This document shows, piece after piece, positions 8,001 to 17,423 of a DNA stretch of 29,869 nt (the stretch's first letter is position 1; the number at the start of each line of letters is the position of its first letter). The notes beneath the pieces were generated by a model, which saw only the letters and a list, made by a program, of their open reading frames with translations, did no database searches and was not told where the DNA came from. Location of the stretch: positions 1 to 29,869 of IMG/VR virus record IMGVR_UViG_3300017734_000051. One strand, 5' to 3'. Position numbers and translations under genes: made by a program. Source of the stretch: a virus.

Positions 8001-11000
8001 CAATCAATCTCCCCAATCATGGATTTAATAATGGTGAACTGATTACCTATAATTCAACCACTACACCAATTGCAGGTTTATCGAGTGGAACTGACTATTA
8101 CATTTCTAAAGTAGATTCTAATAATTTCAAATTATCATCTATTGGTATTGGAACTTTACCAAAAGATTATTATTTTAATCAAAGAACTTTTGCTGAACTG
8201 ACTACAAATGGTGTTGGTAGACAATACTTTAGATACCCAAATATAGAAATTAATGTTACATCATCAAGTAGTGATGTTGAATCTATTCAACCTCAAATTT
8301 TGCCAATTGTACGAGGTAAAATCACAGAAGTATTTCTAGAAGGTCATGGTGTTGGATATGGATGCACAAATATCTTTAACTATGAAAGGCAACCAACCAT
8401 AACTGCGGAACCAGGTAAACTTGCTTCTGTAAGACCATTCATTATTGATGGTGAAATTAAGTCAGTTATTGTTCAAAATTCTGGTCAAAAATATGTTTCT
8501 ACACCATCAGTACAAATTTTTACCGATGGTAATGGTTTTGGTGCAGAATTAATTCCAATCATTGCTGATGATGGAAGACTTGAAGATGTGATTGTAAAAA
8601 ATGGTGGTGCTGATTATAATGATTCTACTGAGATAGAAGTTGTATCTGCAGGTGTTGGTGCTAAATTTAAAGCAAAAATTATAAGATGGAATGTAAACGA
8701 AGTAGAGAGAGCAATTAACAGTAACCAAATATATGACGATGATGGATTCTTACACCAAGATTCAACAATATCTATTAGGGAAGCTAATGAATATGGTCTT
8801 ATTCAATATAGTCATTGTTATGCCCCAAGAAAATTAAGACAAACTATTTACAATAAGAAGGTTATTAATGGAAGAACTACATTTAATCCAGATCTAGTTT
8901 TAGATACTCTGAATAGAGAAACTGAGTCTACATTACACTCACCCATTTTGGGATGGGCATATGATGGAAATCCAATTTATGGTCCATATGGATTTACAAA
9001 TTCGGATGGAAGTGGTGGTGTTAAGAGAATGCAAAGTGGATACAAAAAGAGATCTATTGCAAGTAGACCATCAGTTACGATATATCCTTTAGGATTTTTC
9101 TGTAACGACTATGAATGGTTCAGTGATGGTGATCTAGACACGTTTAATGGAAGATTCTGCGTAACACCAGATTATCCAAATGGTGTGTATTGCTACTTTA
9201 CTACTATTGGTAATAATGATTCATCTTTTAAAAACTTTAAGTTGCCAGAATATCCATATGTTATTGGTGAAAGATTTAAATCAAAACCAATTGAATTTAA
9301 TTTCGATTCCTCAATAAATCAATCATCATTCTTCTCAGATGAAAGTGATTTAACAAATGAAAATTATAAGACTAGTGGTCTTTTGAGAAATATTAGTCCT
9401 CAAAATTCATCTACCGAATTTGGTAGTTACAAGTATCTTTTCAATCCAACATCAGTAATTGATATTGATTCAAAGGTAAAATCAGTATCTTTTGGAAAAG
9501 TTGATAATATTTTAGTATTTTCTGGTGGAAAAGACTTTAAAGTAGGTGATAGAGTTATTTTTAGTGAAAGTAGTGGAAATTCTAAGAGACCACTTGCTAA
9601 AGTTGCGAGTATCGGTGGAACAAACGTTTCAAGTGTTTCTATAGCAACTTCAACAATTACAAATGTTGAGATTATTTCTAATCCACAAACTGGAAATGTA
9701 GTTGCAATTTGTAGTGGTCCACATGATCAGTATACTGGACCTGGAAGAATTGATGACCTAAGTAGTGGAAATGAAATTGGTACGGAGTTAGTCGCAGTAA
9801 ATAGAGACCTAGAATTATCTGGGATCGGAACTGGTATTGTAATTGATGTCCCTTCAGTAACTGGTATTGTTACATATGTAAATGTTTTTGGACTGGACTC
9901 CACACAAAATGTTATTAAAATTATTCCTAATGATATCTATAAAATTAAGTATGGGAATTTTGAAGAGCAAGTCAAGATTTTAAATATTGAATTTGAAAAT
10001 TCAAGACTTAGAGTACAAAGAGAGGTTAATGGAACAATTGGAACAAGCTATCCAGTAGGAACTGCATTATCTGAATATACAAGAAAATTCTTAATTGATA
10101 ATTATTTGGAATCTGGTTCCCGTTTTAATACTCAATATTATTTTGATCCTAGAGAATCTATTGGTCTTGGAATTGGATCAACATTAGATATTTTCAATCC
10201 TGGTGCAGGAAGTACTTCAAGATTTGTTGCTGGGGATAGAATTTATATTCCAAATAATACATTACAGGTTAATGATAAAATTTACTATGATTATACTTCT
10301 GGTCCAGTAGAAGTAGAGTCTTTCGGTGATAACTTTGATCTAGTTAAAGATAGACCATATTATGCATATCCTTTCCCCAATGGATTTGTTGGAGTCTCTT
10401 CTAGACCTGTTGGTGTCGGATCAACTGGACCTGTTGGGTTAGGAAGTGTTACGGAACTGTTAACATTTACAAGTCATGGTTTAGGAGATAATCACAGTTT
10501 CTTTACACGATATGATGATGTGAAGAGAGTTGATATAACAACTTATGAGGCAACTTTCACAACTTCTCAGAAACATAATTTAATTTTTGATGATGAAATT
10601 ACGACTGAGTGCCGTCCAAATATTGAACAAACACTTCAAGTTTTTTATAACGAAGAAAACAATAAGTTTGCAATAGGTAAGTTCGATTTTGTTCATGATG
10701 ATATTAATCCTAAGTTCAATACTATCACTATTAATAATCACAGACTACAAGATGGACAAACTTTAATTCTAGAATCAATTACTCCTCCTGGTGGATTATT
10801 GGATGATGGTGTTTATAAAGTTAGTGTTGTCAGTAAGAATACTATCAAACTATTAGAACCAAATAATGGTGGTATTGCAAATATTACAAATCAATCTACA
10901 GGTAGATTGTTAGTAATTAATCCACCAATTAAATTGGTAAGAGATAAAACACTTGTATTTGATGTATCTGACTTTAGTCTTTCTTATGTAAGAAATAACA

Positions 11001-14000
11001 TTAGATATTCTGCATTTGATTTAAAATTCTTTACTGATAAAGAATTGACTCATGAATTTTTATCATCAGAAAAAACTGGAGATTTTAGTATAAGTAAAAC
11101 TGATAGATTGGGTGTAGATTTAACTGCTACAGTAAAATTAAATTATGATACCCATTTTCCAGAGAAACTTTACTATATTTTACAACCACTAAAGAACGCA
11201 CAAGTTCCAGTATCATACTCATTAAGTTCTTTGGATACTGATAACTCTAATATTATTGAGTTTGTTAATAGTTCAATTTCTGGTAATTATAATGTAAGAA
11301 AACCGACAGACACAACATTCTCATATAGACTATTTGATGAACCAGATTCGGATAGTTATGTTTCTGGACTCTCTACAATATCATATTCAACAATTTCAAC
11401 GACTGCTTCTGGTCCAATTAATGAGGTATCATTTATATCTCAAGGATCAAACTTAATAAAACTTCCATTGATTGAAAAGGTGGAATCTGAGTCTGGTGTT
11501 GATTCGATTATTTTTCCAAGAACAAATAGTATTGGTGCTGCTAAAAATATTAAAATCAATGACATTGGATTTGACTTCCCTTCAGATACTACATTAAGAC
11601 CTAGAGCATATACACCTACAATCTATAAGATTGATCCATTAACGTCACTAGGACAAATAGATGTCCTTAAAAAGGGAACTAGATATACAATTTTGCCTGA
11701 TCTAGTTCTTATTGATGGTTATACAAATAAAATTGTTACTGATGTAGATTTACGTTATGTAAATGAAGATGGTTTTAGAGTTGATATTATTAAGAATACT
11801 AAAAATTTATATGATGTAGAACCAAGACTACTTCCAATTAATAATAGTAATGGATATAAGATAATAAGAATGTCTTATGATTCTGGAACTAAAGATGTTA
11901 CTGTTATTTTAGATGTTGTTGGATTTAGTACAGTAACTGATTGGCCTTTCCCTGTGGGATCTCAGTTTATGGTTGAGGGTGTAGTAACTAAATTTCCATC
12001 TACTGATGAAGGATACAATTCTGTAGATTATGACTATAAGAAACTATTTACTGTAAAAACTGCTGATCCAAATATTGGTGGTCAAGTACCATCATTTACA
12101 TATAGTATGGATGGTTTCGTTAAGACAACTTCTGGACCAGGAATATTTAATGATTTATTTACATCTGGTAGGATTATTCCCGAAAGTCTATTCCCAACAT
12201 TTAATGTAAATAGGATTGCTAACAAATACTTTGAGAATGAAATTATTACGAATGAAGTCTCTGAAGACTTAGTAGTTTCTTGGGATATTAAAAATGAATT
12301 ACTAAAAGTATTCACAAGTTTCCCAGAAAGATATCAAATTGGTGATGTTATTAGAGGAAAAACATCTGCATCAAGTGGAACTTTAACAGAAGTTGTGGGT
12401 ATTACTTCTCTTACTTACGAATTTGATTCTTCAAATTCTGATAGGTACAAACCATATGATAGAAGAGGTTATCTAAATGAAGAAACTCAAAGACTTCATG
12501 ATAGTGATTATTACCAATATTTTTCATATTCATTAAAATCGGAAGTAGGAATTAGTAGTTGGAAAGAACCAGTAGAATCTCTAGCACATCCTGGAGGATT
12601 TAAAAAGTTTAGTGAACTTCAATTAATTTCTGCCGATGACTCTCAACTTGGAATTAATAGTACTGGAATTCCTGCTGATCAAAATAATTCTGGTTTCTTG
12701 GGGATTTCAGAATTCACATCAAATTATGATTTAAACTGTGTTCATGATATTGACTTAGTAACGGAAAATAATATTCTCAATAAAGTTTCTGATGAAATTA
12801 GATTTAATTCATTGATCTTAGTTGATTATTTTGAATCTATTGGAAATAGAGTTCTTATTGTCGATGATGTAAGTGATCAATTTAATAGTAATCCAAGAGC
12901 AACTGCTTTTTCAACTGTAGACACTTTTAGTTTGAGAAGGTTTAGATCTAAAAAATATGTGATGTTCACTTCTAATAAGAAGTTCCCTGGTGAAAGGCAA
13001 ATGGTTATTGTGAACGTACTTCATAATAACATTTATGGATTTATATCACAATATGGTAGAGTTGAAACCAATAATGTTCATGGGTATTTTGATATTGGAG
13101 TATTTGAAGATAATGGGTTACTTCTATTCTACCCAATAGAATATAGATTCAGTGATTTTAATATTAGTGGGTATCAATATGCAATTTCAGATGCTATTAG
13201 TGGAGTTTCAACTCATTATATTGGTGGAAATAGTGATTCTATTGGATTTGCAGGAATTCAAACTGCACTACTACCTCAAGGGACATCAACTTCTACAAAA
13301 ATTGTAGGTATTGATTCTTCATATACATCCGCTAAGGTCCTAGTAACACTAGAAAGTTCTGATTTACAATATTATCAATATGATGAATTTAATATTGTTC
13401 ATGATGGGACAGATATTCATACTGTTGAGTTCTCAACATTAGCAACAGATAACTTTTCCAGTCAAGATGTTTCTCTTGGTATTGGAACATATCAATTTGA
13501 ATATAATGGAAACGACATTGAAGTTAAGTTGACACCTAATAGTGGATTGTCAACATACTATGATGTTTCTTCTACTGTTGTAGCAATTTCAAATACATCT
13601 AGAACTGCAATAGGATCTAGTTTGTTTAATACTACATTGACTACTGTTGGACTGGGAACAACAACATCCATTTCACCATTTGCTGGAGTTAATACTTCAA
13701 TTCAACTACTTGAGTTTGGTAAGTCATACAAAGGATTTAATGCTTATGTAAGTATTGAAGACATGACGAATAATATTGTTCAAATGTCTGAATTAGTCTT
13801 TACTCATAATGAAACTGACTCTTATATAACAGAATTTGGTAGAGTTAGTAATCGTGGAATTTTTGAAGACGTTGGACTAGGAACTTTCACGTCTTATGTT
13901 GATGGATCAACTGGAAAAGCAAGATTAGAATTTGTACCATATCCTGCAGATCCTGGATTTACTAGAGAAATTGAAGTTCGTTTGTTTACACATCAACTTC

Positions 14001-17000
14001 AACTAGTTGATCTTGGTATTTCAAATAATTTCTATAATTATGATAATGGTAAATTCTCTACTCTACATGGAACTTACACTGGGACAGAAAATGATATTAA
14101 GAGAAGTTTTGAACTAAGGCATCAGGGTGATTTAATTTTTGAAAGAACGTTTGATGCATCTTCATTGGGAACAACCGTATCTACAGATGAAAATGTTTTA
14201 ATCCTACCAAATCATTTCTTTGTTACTGGTGAACTTATCAATTATACAGTTCCAAATGATGATGATGTTAGAGTTGGTATTGCTACAACTACTATTGCTG
14301 GAATTGGAAGTACTGATAAACTACCAACTAGTTTATATGTCGTAAAAATTAACGATAGTAAGATTAAATTTGCCGTCACCGCAGAGGATGCTCTCAAGTT
14401 CAATCCAGAAACACTCACTCTGAATAATGTTGGTGTTGGAACTTTACACAAAATTACTGCAACTAATAAAGATGCTAAGGGTATCTTTACAATTGATAAT
14501 ATGATGCAATCACCAGTTGTTGGATTAGCAATCACAACATCTGTTTCTGAAGATATTGATTTATCCTTCACATTGATCAATACCGCAGGAATTACTTCAT
14601 TCTTTGCCTATGACGTTATTCAAATTGATGATGAAATAATGTTGATTGAAACTGTCGGTGTTGGAACTCAGGATAAAATTAGAGTCAGAAGACCTTGGTT
14701 AGGAACTGAACTTGGCATTCACACTGCTGGTGCATTAGTAACTAAACTGAAGGGTGATTATAAGATTCTTGGTTCCACAATTAACTTCACATCTGCACCA
14801 TATGGAAAAGTTCCTGTAACAGTAGATGTAAACCAATTTGGAGTTCCATTCGTTGATCCTTCTGATAGAGACTTTACTGGTATTACAACTAACTCATACT
14901 TCCATGGAAGAACCTTTATGAGATCTGGCATTATTGATGAGACTGCAGAGACATATACCAACAATTACATTTTTGATGATATTTCTACCAAGTTTACTGG
15001 TATTAGAACTTCATTCGATATGACTTCTAACGGTCAAGATGTGGTTGGTCTTTCCACCGATAATGCTATTGTTCTTGTTAAGGATATCTTCCAACAACCA
15101 ACAAGACCTGGTGTATCTTCAATTTCAGGAAACTATGAGTTCGTAGAAACTGGTGGAAAAACTAAGATTCTATTTGATGGATCTATTTCTTCTGACGATT
15201 TCACTGCAGCAGATGGTCAAGATATTAACGTCCCCAATTTACCTGTTGGTGGTGTGATTGTAAGTATTGGATCTACTACTGGTCTTGGTTATCAACCTTT
15301 AGTTGCTGCAGGTGCTACTGCAACAATCTCTGGACTTGGATCTATTACTGCTGTTAGTATTGCCAACAGTGGATCTGGATATAGACCTGGTATTCAAACT
15401 CACATCAATGTAATTGCACAGACCTCATCTGATATTTCAATTATTGGTTATGCAACTGCTCTAAATGGTCATATCACTGGAGTTGCAATTACTAATGCAG
15501 GTACTGCATATACAAGCACAAATCCACCACTAATTAGATTCGATTCACCATTAAGTTATACTAATATTCCTTTATTATATTCTAGTGATTCTCCAACCGA
15601 AGGTATTGGAAGAACTGCATCTATTGATATGTTTGTTAGTAGAGATACTAGTATTGGTGAATTTAAGTTCAACAATAATGGATATGCCTATGGTCAAGGT
15701 GAAATATTAACTGTTGCAATTGGAGGAACTACTGGTATTCCTACCGATACATCTAAGACATTTGATGAATTCCAAATCACTGTCAATAGAACTCATAGTG
15801 ATGAATTTAATTCTTGGTCACTTGGACAACTTCAACAATTGGATAGTCTAGATGATCAATTTGATGGATTTAGAAGAGTATTCCCAATTTCTTTCCAAGG
15901 TGATAGATTATCAATCAGAGCAAGACCTGGTAGTCAAATTGATGTATCCGCAACACTAATGATCTTTATTAATGATGTTCTACAAGTTCCTAATCAAGCA
16001 TATACCTTCAAGGGTGGTAGTTTGCTTATATTTGCCGAACCAATTCCTGAGGAATATACTTCCAGAATTATTTTCTATAGAGGAACCAGAGATGTTGACG
16101 TTGAAGAGGTTGATATCGTAGAACCTATTGAGGTTGGAGATAAAGTTAAAATTATGTCTGATGTTGCGTTCCAAACTGAGAATAAGAGAACTGTAGAAGA
16201 CATTCTAGCCTCTGATATTATACTTACAAATCCATATAGTGGTATTGGAAGATTAAATGATGAAACAATTGAAAGACCATTGATGGCATGTAAGCAGACA
16301 GAAGATATCTTTATTAATGGTGAATATGTAGGAAAAAATAGAAGATTGTATGAACCATACATTTTCCCAACAACAAATCTAATTCAACCAGTTGGTGTTG
16401 ATACTACGGTTGCTTGGGTTGAAGCAGTGACTACATTCTTTGATAATACTAAAGAAAATCTAGCAGAAAAGAAACTTGGTCAAATTCAAATTATTTCTCA
16501 AGATGAAACAAGAACTGGAATTGTAAGTGCTACTGTTTCTGGTCTAGGATCTGTTACTAACCTCACAATTGCAAATGCTGGTATTGGTTACACCTTTATA
16601 CCACAAATCTCAGTTGGACCACCGTCATCTGGTGGCACTCAAGCAACTGCAACTTGTACGATTTCTAATGGAGCTATCAATACTGTAACAATTATAAACA
16701 ATGGTATTGGATATACTGGGACTCAAGTACCATCTGTGAACGTTGAACCACCAAGAGTATACATTGAACCCATCAGACAGGTAGAATATGATGGTGATTA
16801 TGGAACTATTGTTTCTGCTGCAAATACAACTATTGGTGCTGGTTTAACTGCAGTAGAACTAAGTCTATACATTCCACCAGATTCTTTCATTAGAGATATT
16901 GGAATTAATCCAGGAGGAATTACAACTGAAGGTATTACTGGTCTAGTAACAAGTTACTATTTTACTGCTTCTAGAACTAATATTGGTTCTGGCATCACTG

Positions 17001-17413
17001 CATTATATAATGATGGAAATACACTTAGTATTTCTACTGATAAGTTCAATAATATCTTCCAAGTTTATGATATTGATAGAATTACAGAATCTGTTCCAGG
17101 AATTGGTACTACTGCTGTTGTTAAGGTTACTACTTTAACAGCAGGTCCTCTTGGACTTTCACAAGATCTTGCTACATTTGATAATGATCTGGAAACTTGG
17201 GATTCAACTGAGTTAACTTTTGATATTGTTGATCAAGAATTTGCTTACTTTGGAAACTTCTCTTGGGGAAGAATTAATTGGCACCCAACCAGAAGTAGAA
17301 AACAACCTTTAGAGTTTACTTCTTACCATAAAAATGCTTTTGCTGGCATTTCAACTTCACCATTCGTTCGTAGAACGTTCCATCTTAGAAGTAAACTATA
17401 TACCCAATATTGA
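5042..17413 (+). CDS. 7: Giant gp7-like baseplate wedge protein with YHYH domain, 4123 aa
   Basis: This is probably the wedge initiator gp7, greatly enlarged (T4 gp7 is about 1030 aa). Support: it lies directly after gp6 and before gp8, the N-terminus (MDIRRIRLSQVLENQIPDFI, then FPLFKDFLRQYQE) is the cyanophage gp7 type, and the C-terminus carries FGNFSWGRINWHPTRSRKQP. A YHYH domain lies around residues 1260-1390: YSHCYAPRKLRQTIY, HSPILGWAYDGNPIYGPYGF (from H1299) and a C-terminal FNGRFCVTPDYPNGVYCYF. The rest is beta modules: NHGF..GE..Y..YYV units (at least five), nGGsGY units (eight here), IDDEI units, and three related ~75-residue domains at about 2635-2968. No membrane segments or catalytic motifs are evident. 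It is uninterrupted over 12.4 kb. The gp7 name rests on position and the N- and YHYH-domain resemblance rather than on alignment. Confidence 0.8.
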   Translation: MDIRRIRLSQVLENQIPDFINDEFPLFKDFLRQYQESNEIPGASYDLLSNIDKYVNLDNILLTPRSTTLRVTGTSDRLNYEDDVINVDSTSGFPYSFGLLSLGNVGEDDYEIVTYTSKTETEFKGVIRGFSGITEIGDELTFSSSLVGEHFDGTTVINLSALFLDEFFKKLKSQIAPGFEERILNYDVNERLFYKHVGDFYRSKGTKNSFEILFRALYNKSVDVIIPSDYIFEPSSSSNRKTRDLVLYSDDQTTDFTDLILHRTLKQPEIDAISDPDEITAYGTITNVERIERNGIRYYIVSLDGDYDKDITVDGTVFGQFVTTATTKVIEDFVGVNDVWPEFLHVDSTLSFQDSGSIDVYNVVNNEFIVEELSYSGKTVNELFEISDVEFDIPRGTLLSSRRYAYVDISDEETYYFRVTQVLSGIKPDQSSYFEVNDPVKFNTLGLKEETTKYNNWTSNATATYNISNLELLSSTNRTYRCNVDGNFDLTTFDKFFLIDNNNKSYNVFVSARESVDEYILTSESLIDLTPPKSFTIERKLNKANFTFFSEANNYVSDVQNIYRPDSFSDEMYIAASSLPNYSNSPLSTNDKRIAFTVNIANDLTSNKEIKIGQDGTPTVAEINHSFYTGDSIIYSEEDENNRLNTFDGDGNLIQLPNGRYYVTVVNTKTIKLSTSLNRVYTKDYLSVTGNVTDAVFYYSDFFDIEKVLNISEPFVLKSKRLVKKIIKPIDQSNPTETIPGKIGIFKNGVELLNYKSKNNIYYGGVESVEILSGGEDYDIINPPTLEFFDGENADGVNTGGIGATGNFVIEGSIRELKVLGGGYNYVNNPTIKVTGGNGSLCDVSPVMETYTHGVTIDSSSGFNVGISTDTIITLEDHLFSPGERVIYNCELNDQEIGGLKNKSIYYIGINDNTSFKLHNSEVDAKNNINSIDLTEFGEGFHKFDAVNKKKRLSALNVNYSSDDFTYRNVSYDPSIVSSPIDFYTNTINLPNHGFNNGELITYNSTTTPIAGLSSGTDYYISKVDSNNFKLSSIGIGTLPKDYYFNQRTFAELTTNGVGRQYFRYPNIEINVTSSSSDVESIQPQILPIVRGKITEVFLEGHGVGYGCTNIFNYERQPTITAEPGKLASVRPFIIDGEIKSVIVQNSGQKYVSTPSVQIFTDGNGFGAELIPIIADDGRLEDVIVKNGGADYNDSTEIEVVSAGVGAKFKAKIIRWNVNEVERAINSNQIYDDDGFLHQDSTISIREANEYGLIQYSHCYAPRKLRQTIYNKKVINGRTTFNPDLVLDTLNRETESTLHSPILGWAYDGNPIYGPYGFTNSDGSGGVKRMQSGYKKRSIASRPSVTIYPLGFFCNDYEWFSDGDLDTFNGRFCVTPDYPNGVYCYFTTIGNNDSSFKNFKLPEYPYVIGERFKSKPIEFNFDSSINQSSFFSDESDLTNENYKTSGLLRNISPQNSSTEFGSYKYLFNPTSVIDIDSKVKSVSFGKVDNILVFSGGKDFKVGDRVIFSESSGNSKRPLAKVASIGGTNVSSVSIATSTITNVEIISNPQTGNVVAICSGPHDQYTGPGRIDDLSSGNEIGTELVAVNRDLELSGIGTGIVIDVPSVTGIVTYVNVFGLDSTQNVIKIIPNDIYKIKYGNFEEQVKILNIEFENSRLRVQREVNGTIGTSYPVGTALSEYTRKFLIDNYLESGSRFNTQYYFDPRESIGLGIGSTLDIFNPGAGSTSRFVAGDRIYIPNNTLQVNDKIYYDYTSGPVEVESFGDNFDLVKDRPYYAYPFPNGFVGVSSRPVGVGSTGPVGLGSVTELLTFTSHGLGDNHSFFTRYDDVKRVDITTYEATFTTSQKHNLIFDDEITTECRPNIEQTLQVFYNEENNKFAIGKFDFVHDDINPKFNTITINNHRLQDGQTLILESITPPGGLLDDGVYKVSVVSKNTIKLLEPNNGGIANITNQSTGRLLVINPPIKLVRDKTLVFDVSDFSLSYVRNNIRYSAFDLKFFTDKELTHEFLSSEKTGDFSISKTDRLGVDLTATVKLNYDTHFPEKLYYILQPLKNAQVPVSYSLSSLDTDNSNIIEFVNSSISGNYNVRKPTDTTFSYRLFDEPDSDSYVSGLSTISYSTISTTASGPINEVSFISQGSNLIKLPLIEKVESESGVDSIIFPRTNSIGAAKNIKINDIGFDFPSDTTLRPRAYTPTIYKIDPLTSLGQIDVLKKGTRYTILPDLVLIDGYTNKIVTDVDLRYVNEDGFRVDIIKNTKNLYDVEPRLLPINNSNGYKIIRMSYDSGTKDVTVILDVVGFSTVTDWPFPVGSQFMVEGVVTKFPSTDEGYNSVDYDYKKLFTVKTADPNIGGQVPSFTYSMDGFVKTTSGPGIFNDLFTSGRIIPESLFPTFNVNRIANKYFENEIITNEVSEDLVVSWDIKNELLKVFTSFPERYQIGDVIRGKTSASSGTLTEVVGITSLTYEFDSSNSDRYKPYDRRGYLNEETQRLHDSDYYQYFSYSLKSEVGISSWKEPVESLAHPGGFKKFSELQLISADDSQLGINSTGIPADQNNSGFLGISEFTSNYDLNCVHDIDLVTENNILNKVSDEIRFNSLILVDYFESIGNRVLIVDDVSDQFNSNPRATAFSTVDTFSLRRFRSKKYVMFTSNKKFPGERQMVIVNVLHNNIYGFISQYGRVETNNVHGYFDIGVFEDNGLLLFYPIEYRFSDFNISGYQYAISDAISGVSTHYIGGNSDSIGFAGIQTALLPQGTSTSTKIVGIDSSYTSAKVLVTLESSDLQYYQYDEFNIVHDGTDIHTVEFSTLATDNFSSQDVSLGIGTYQFEYNGNDIEVKLTPNSGLSTYYDVSSTVVAISNTSRTAIGSSLFNTTLTTVGLGTTTSISPFAGVNTSIQLLEFGKSYKGFNAYVSIEDMTNNIVQMSELVFTHNETDSYITEFGRVSNRGIFEDVGLGTFTSYVDGSTGKARLEFVPYPADPGFTREIEVRLFTHQLQLVDLGISNNFYNYDNGKFSTLHGTYTGTENDIKRSFELRHQGDLIFERTFDASSLGTTVSTDENVLILPNHFFVTGELINYTVPNDDDVRVGIATTTIAGIGSTDKLPTSLYVVKINDSKIKFAVTAEDALKFNPETLTLNNVGVGTLHKITATNKDAKGIFTIDNMMQSPVVGLAITTSVSEDIDLSFTLINTAGITSFFAYDVIQIDDEIMLIETVGVGTQDKIRVRRPWLGTELGIHTAGALVTKLKGDYKILGSTINFTSAPYGKVPVTVDVNQFGVPFVDPSDRDFTGITTNSYFHGRTFMRSGIIDETAETYTNNYIFDDISTKFTGIRTSFDMTSNGQDVVGLSTDNAIVLVKDIFQQPTRPGVSSISGNYEFVETGGKTKILFDGSISSDDFTAADGQDINVPNLPVGGVIVSIGSTTGLGYQPLVAAGATATISGLGSITAVSIANSGSGYRPGIQTHINVIAQTSSDISIIGYATALNGHITGVAITNAGTAYTSTNPPLIRFDSPLSYTNIPLLYSSDSPTEGIGRTASIDMFVSRDTSIGEFKFNNNGYAYGQGEILTVAIGGTTGIPTDTSKTFDEFQITVNRTHSDEFNSWSLGQLQQLDSLDDQFDGFRRVFPISFQGDRLSIRARPGSQIDVSATLMIFINDVLQVPNQAYTFKGGSLLIFAEPIPEEYTSRIIFYRGTRDVDVEEVDIVEPIEVGDKVKIMSDVAFQTENKRTVEDILASDIILTNPYSGIGRLNDETIERPLMACKQTEDIFINGEYVGKNRRLYEPYIFPTTNLIQPVGVDTTVAWVEAVTTFFDNTKENLAEKKLGQIQIISQDETRTGIVSATVSGLGSVTNLTIANAGIGYTFIPQISVGPPSSGGTQATATCTISNGAINTVTIINNGIGYTGTQVPSVNVEPPRVYIEPIRQVEYDGDYGTIVSAANTTIGAGLTAVELSLYIPPDSFIRDIGINPGGITTEGITGLVTSYYFTASRTNIGSGITALYNDGNTLSISTDKFNNIFQVYDIDRITESVPGIGTTAVVKVTTLTAGPLGLSQDLATFDNDLETWDSTELTFDIVDQEFAYFGNFSWGRINWHPTRSRKQPLEFTSYHKNAFAGISTSPFVRRTFHLRSKLYTQY
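6905..14370 (+). repeat. Recurring 'NHGF..GE..Y / YYV..V...FKL' modules in gp7
   Basis: A degenerate protein module recurs at about 6905-7075 (INHSFYTGDSIIY ... RYYVTVVNTKTIKLS), 7650-7800 (EDHLFSPGERVIY ... IYYIGINDNTSFKLH), 8009-8136 (LPNHGFNNGELITY ... DYYISKVDSNNFKLS), 10727-10855 (INNHRLQDGQTLIL ... GVYKVSVVSKNTIKLL) and 14199-14370 (LPNHFFVTGELINY ... LYVVKINDSKIKF). Spacing between the two halves varies. They look like small beta units strung along the protein. The span given covers interspersed unrelated sequence. Confidence 0.65.
7339..16718 (+). repeat. Paired 'v.i.nGGsGY....P.v.i' modules in gp7
   Basis: Short beta modules occur in pairs: 7339-7380 and 7488-7520 (LSGGEDY, LGGGYNY), 8460-8497 and 8581-8620 (NSGQKY, NGGADY), 15343-15387 and 15480-15518 (NSGSGY, NAGTAY), 16553-16594 and 16678-16718 (NAGIGY, NNGIGY). 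Each is followed by a Pro-x-Val/Ile segment, and the two members of a pair are separated by about 95-150 bases. The span covers interspersed sequence. Related copies exist in gp8 and in the 2599-aa protein. Confidence 0.7.
12945..13950 (+). repeat. Three related ~75-residue domains inside gp7
   Basis: Segments at about 12945-13170, 13317-13550 and 13719-13950 share a pattern: a strand with K-(Y/V)-x-V, then ...Q...(V/I)-V-H-(N/D), then an aromatic with (Y/F)-G-R-V or E-F, then a Gly-x-Gly-T-(Y/F) or equivalent turn, and a final hydrophobic strand ending near Pro (LLLFYPIEY, VKLTPN, LEFVPYP). The second and third are the most alike (FNIVHDGTDIHTVEF against LVFTHNETDSYITEF). They appear to be duplicated beta domains; the family is not one I can name. 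Confidence 0.5.
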
Positions 17414-17423
17414 TATTGATAAA

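Noticed and set aside
14242-14580. 112-aa - strand open frame with hydrophobic look
   Set aside because: It is antisense to gp7. The hydrophobicity follows from the Asp/Asn/Thr-rich sense strand, and no minus-strand gene is otherwise present.
17405-17418. Inverted repeat CAATAT-TG-ATATTG at the gp7 stop
   Set aside because: The two-base gap is too small for a hairpin loop, the stem is all weak pairs, and no T run follows. Chance is likely in AT-rich sequence.
17334-17423. Upstream ATG extending the oxygenase into gp7
   Set aside because: The extension is an out-of-frame reading of the conserved gp7 C-terminus and shows no oxygenase-like sequence.
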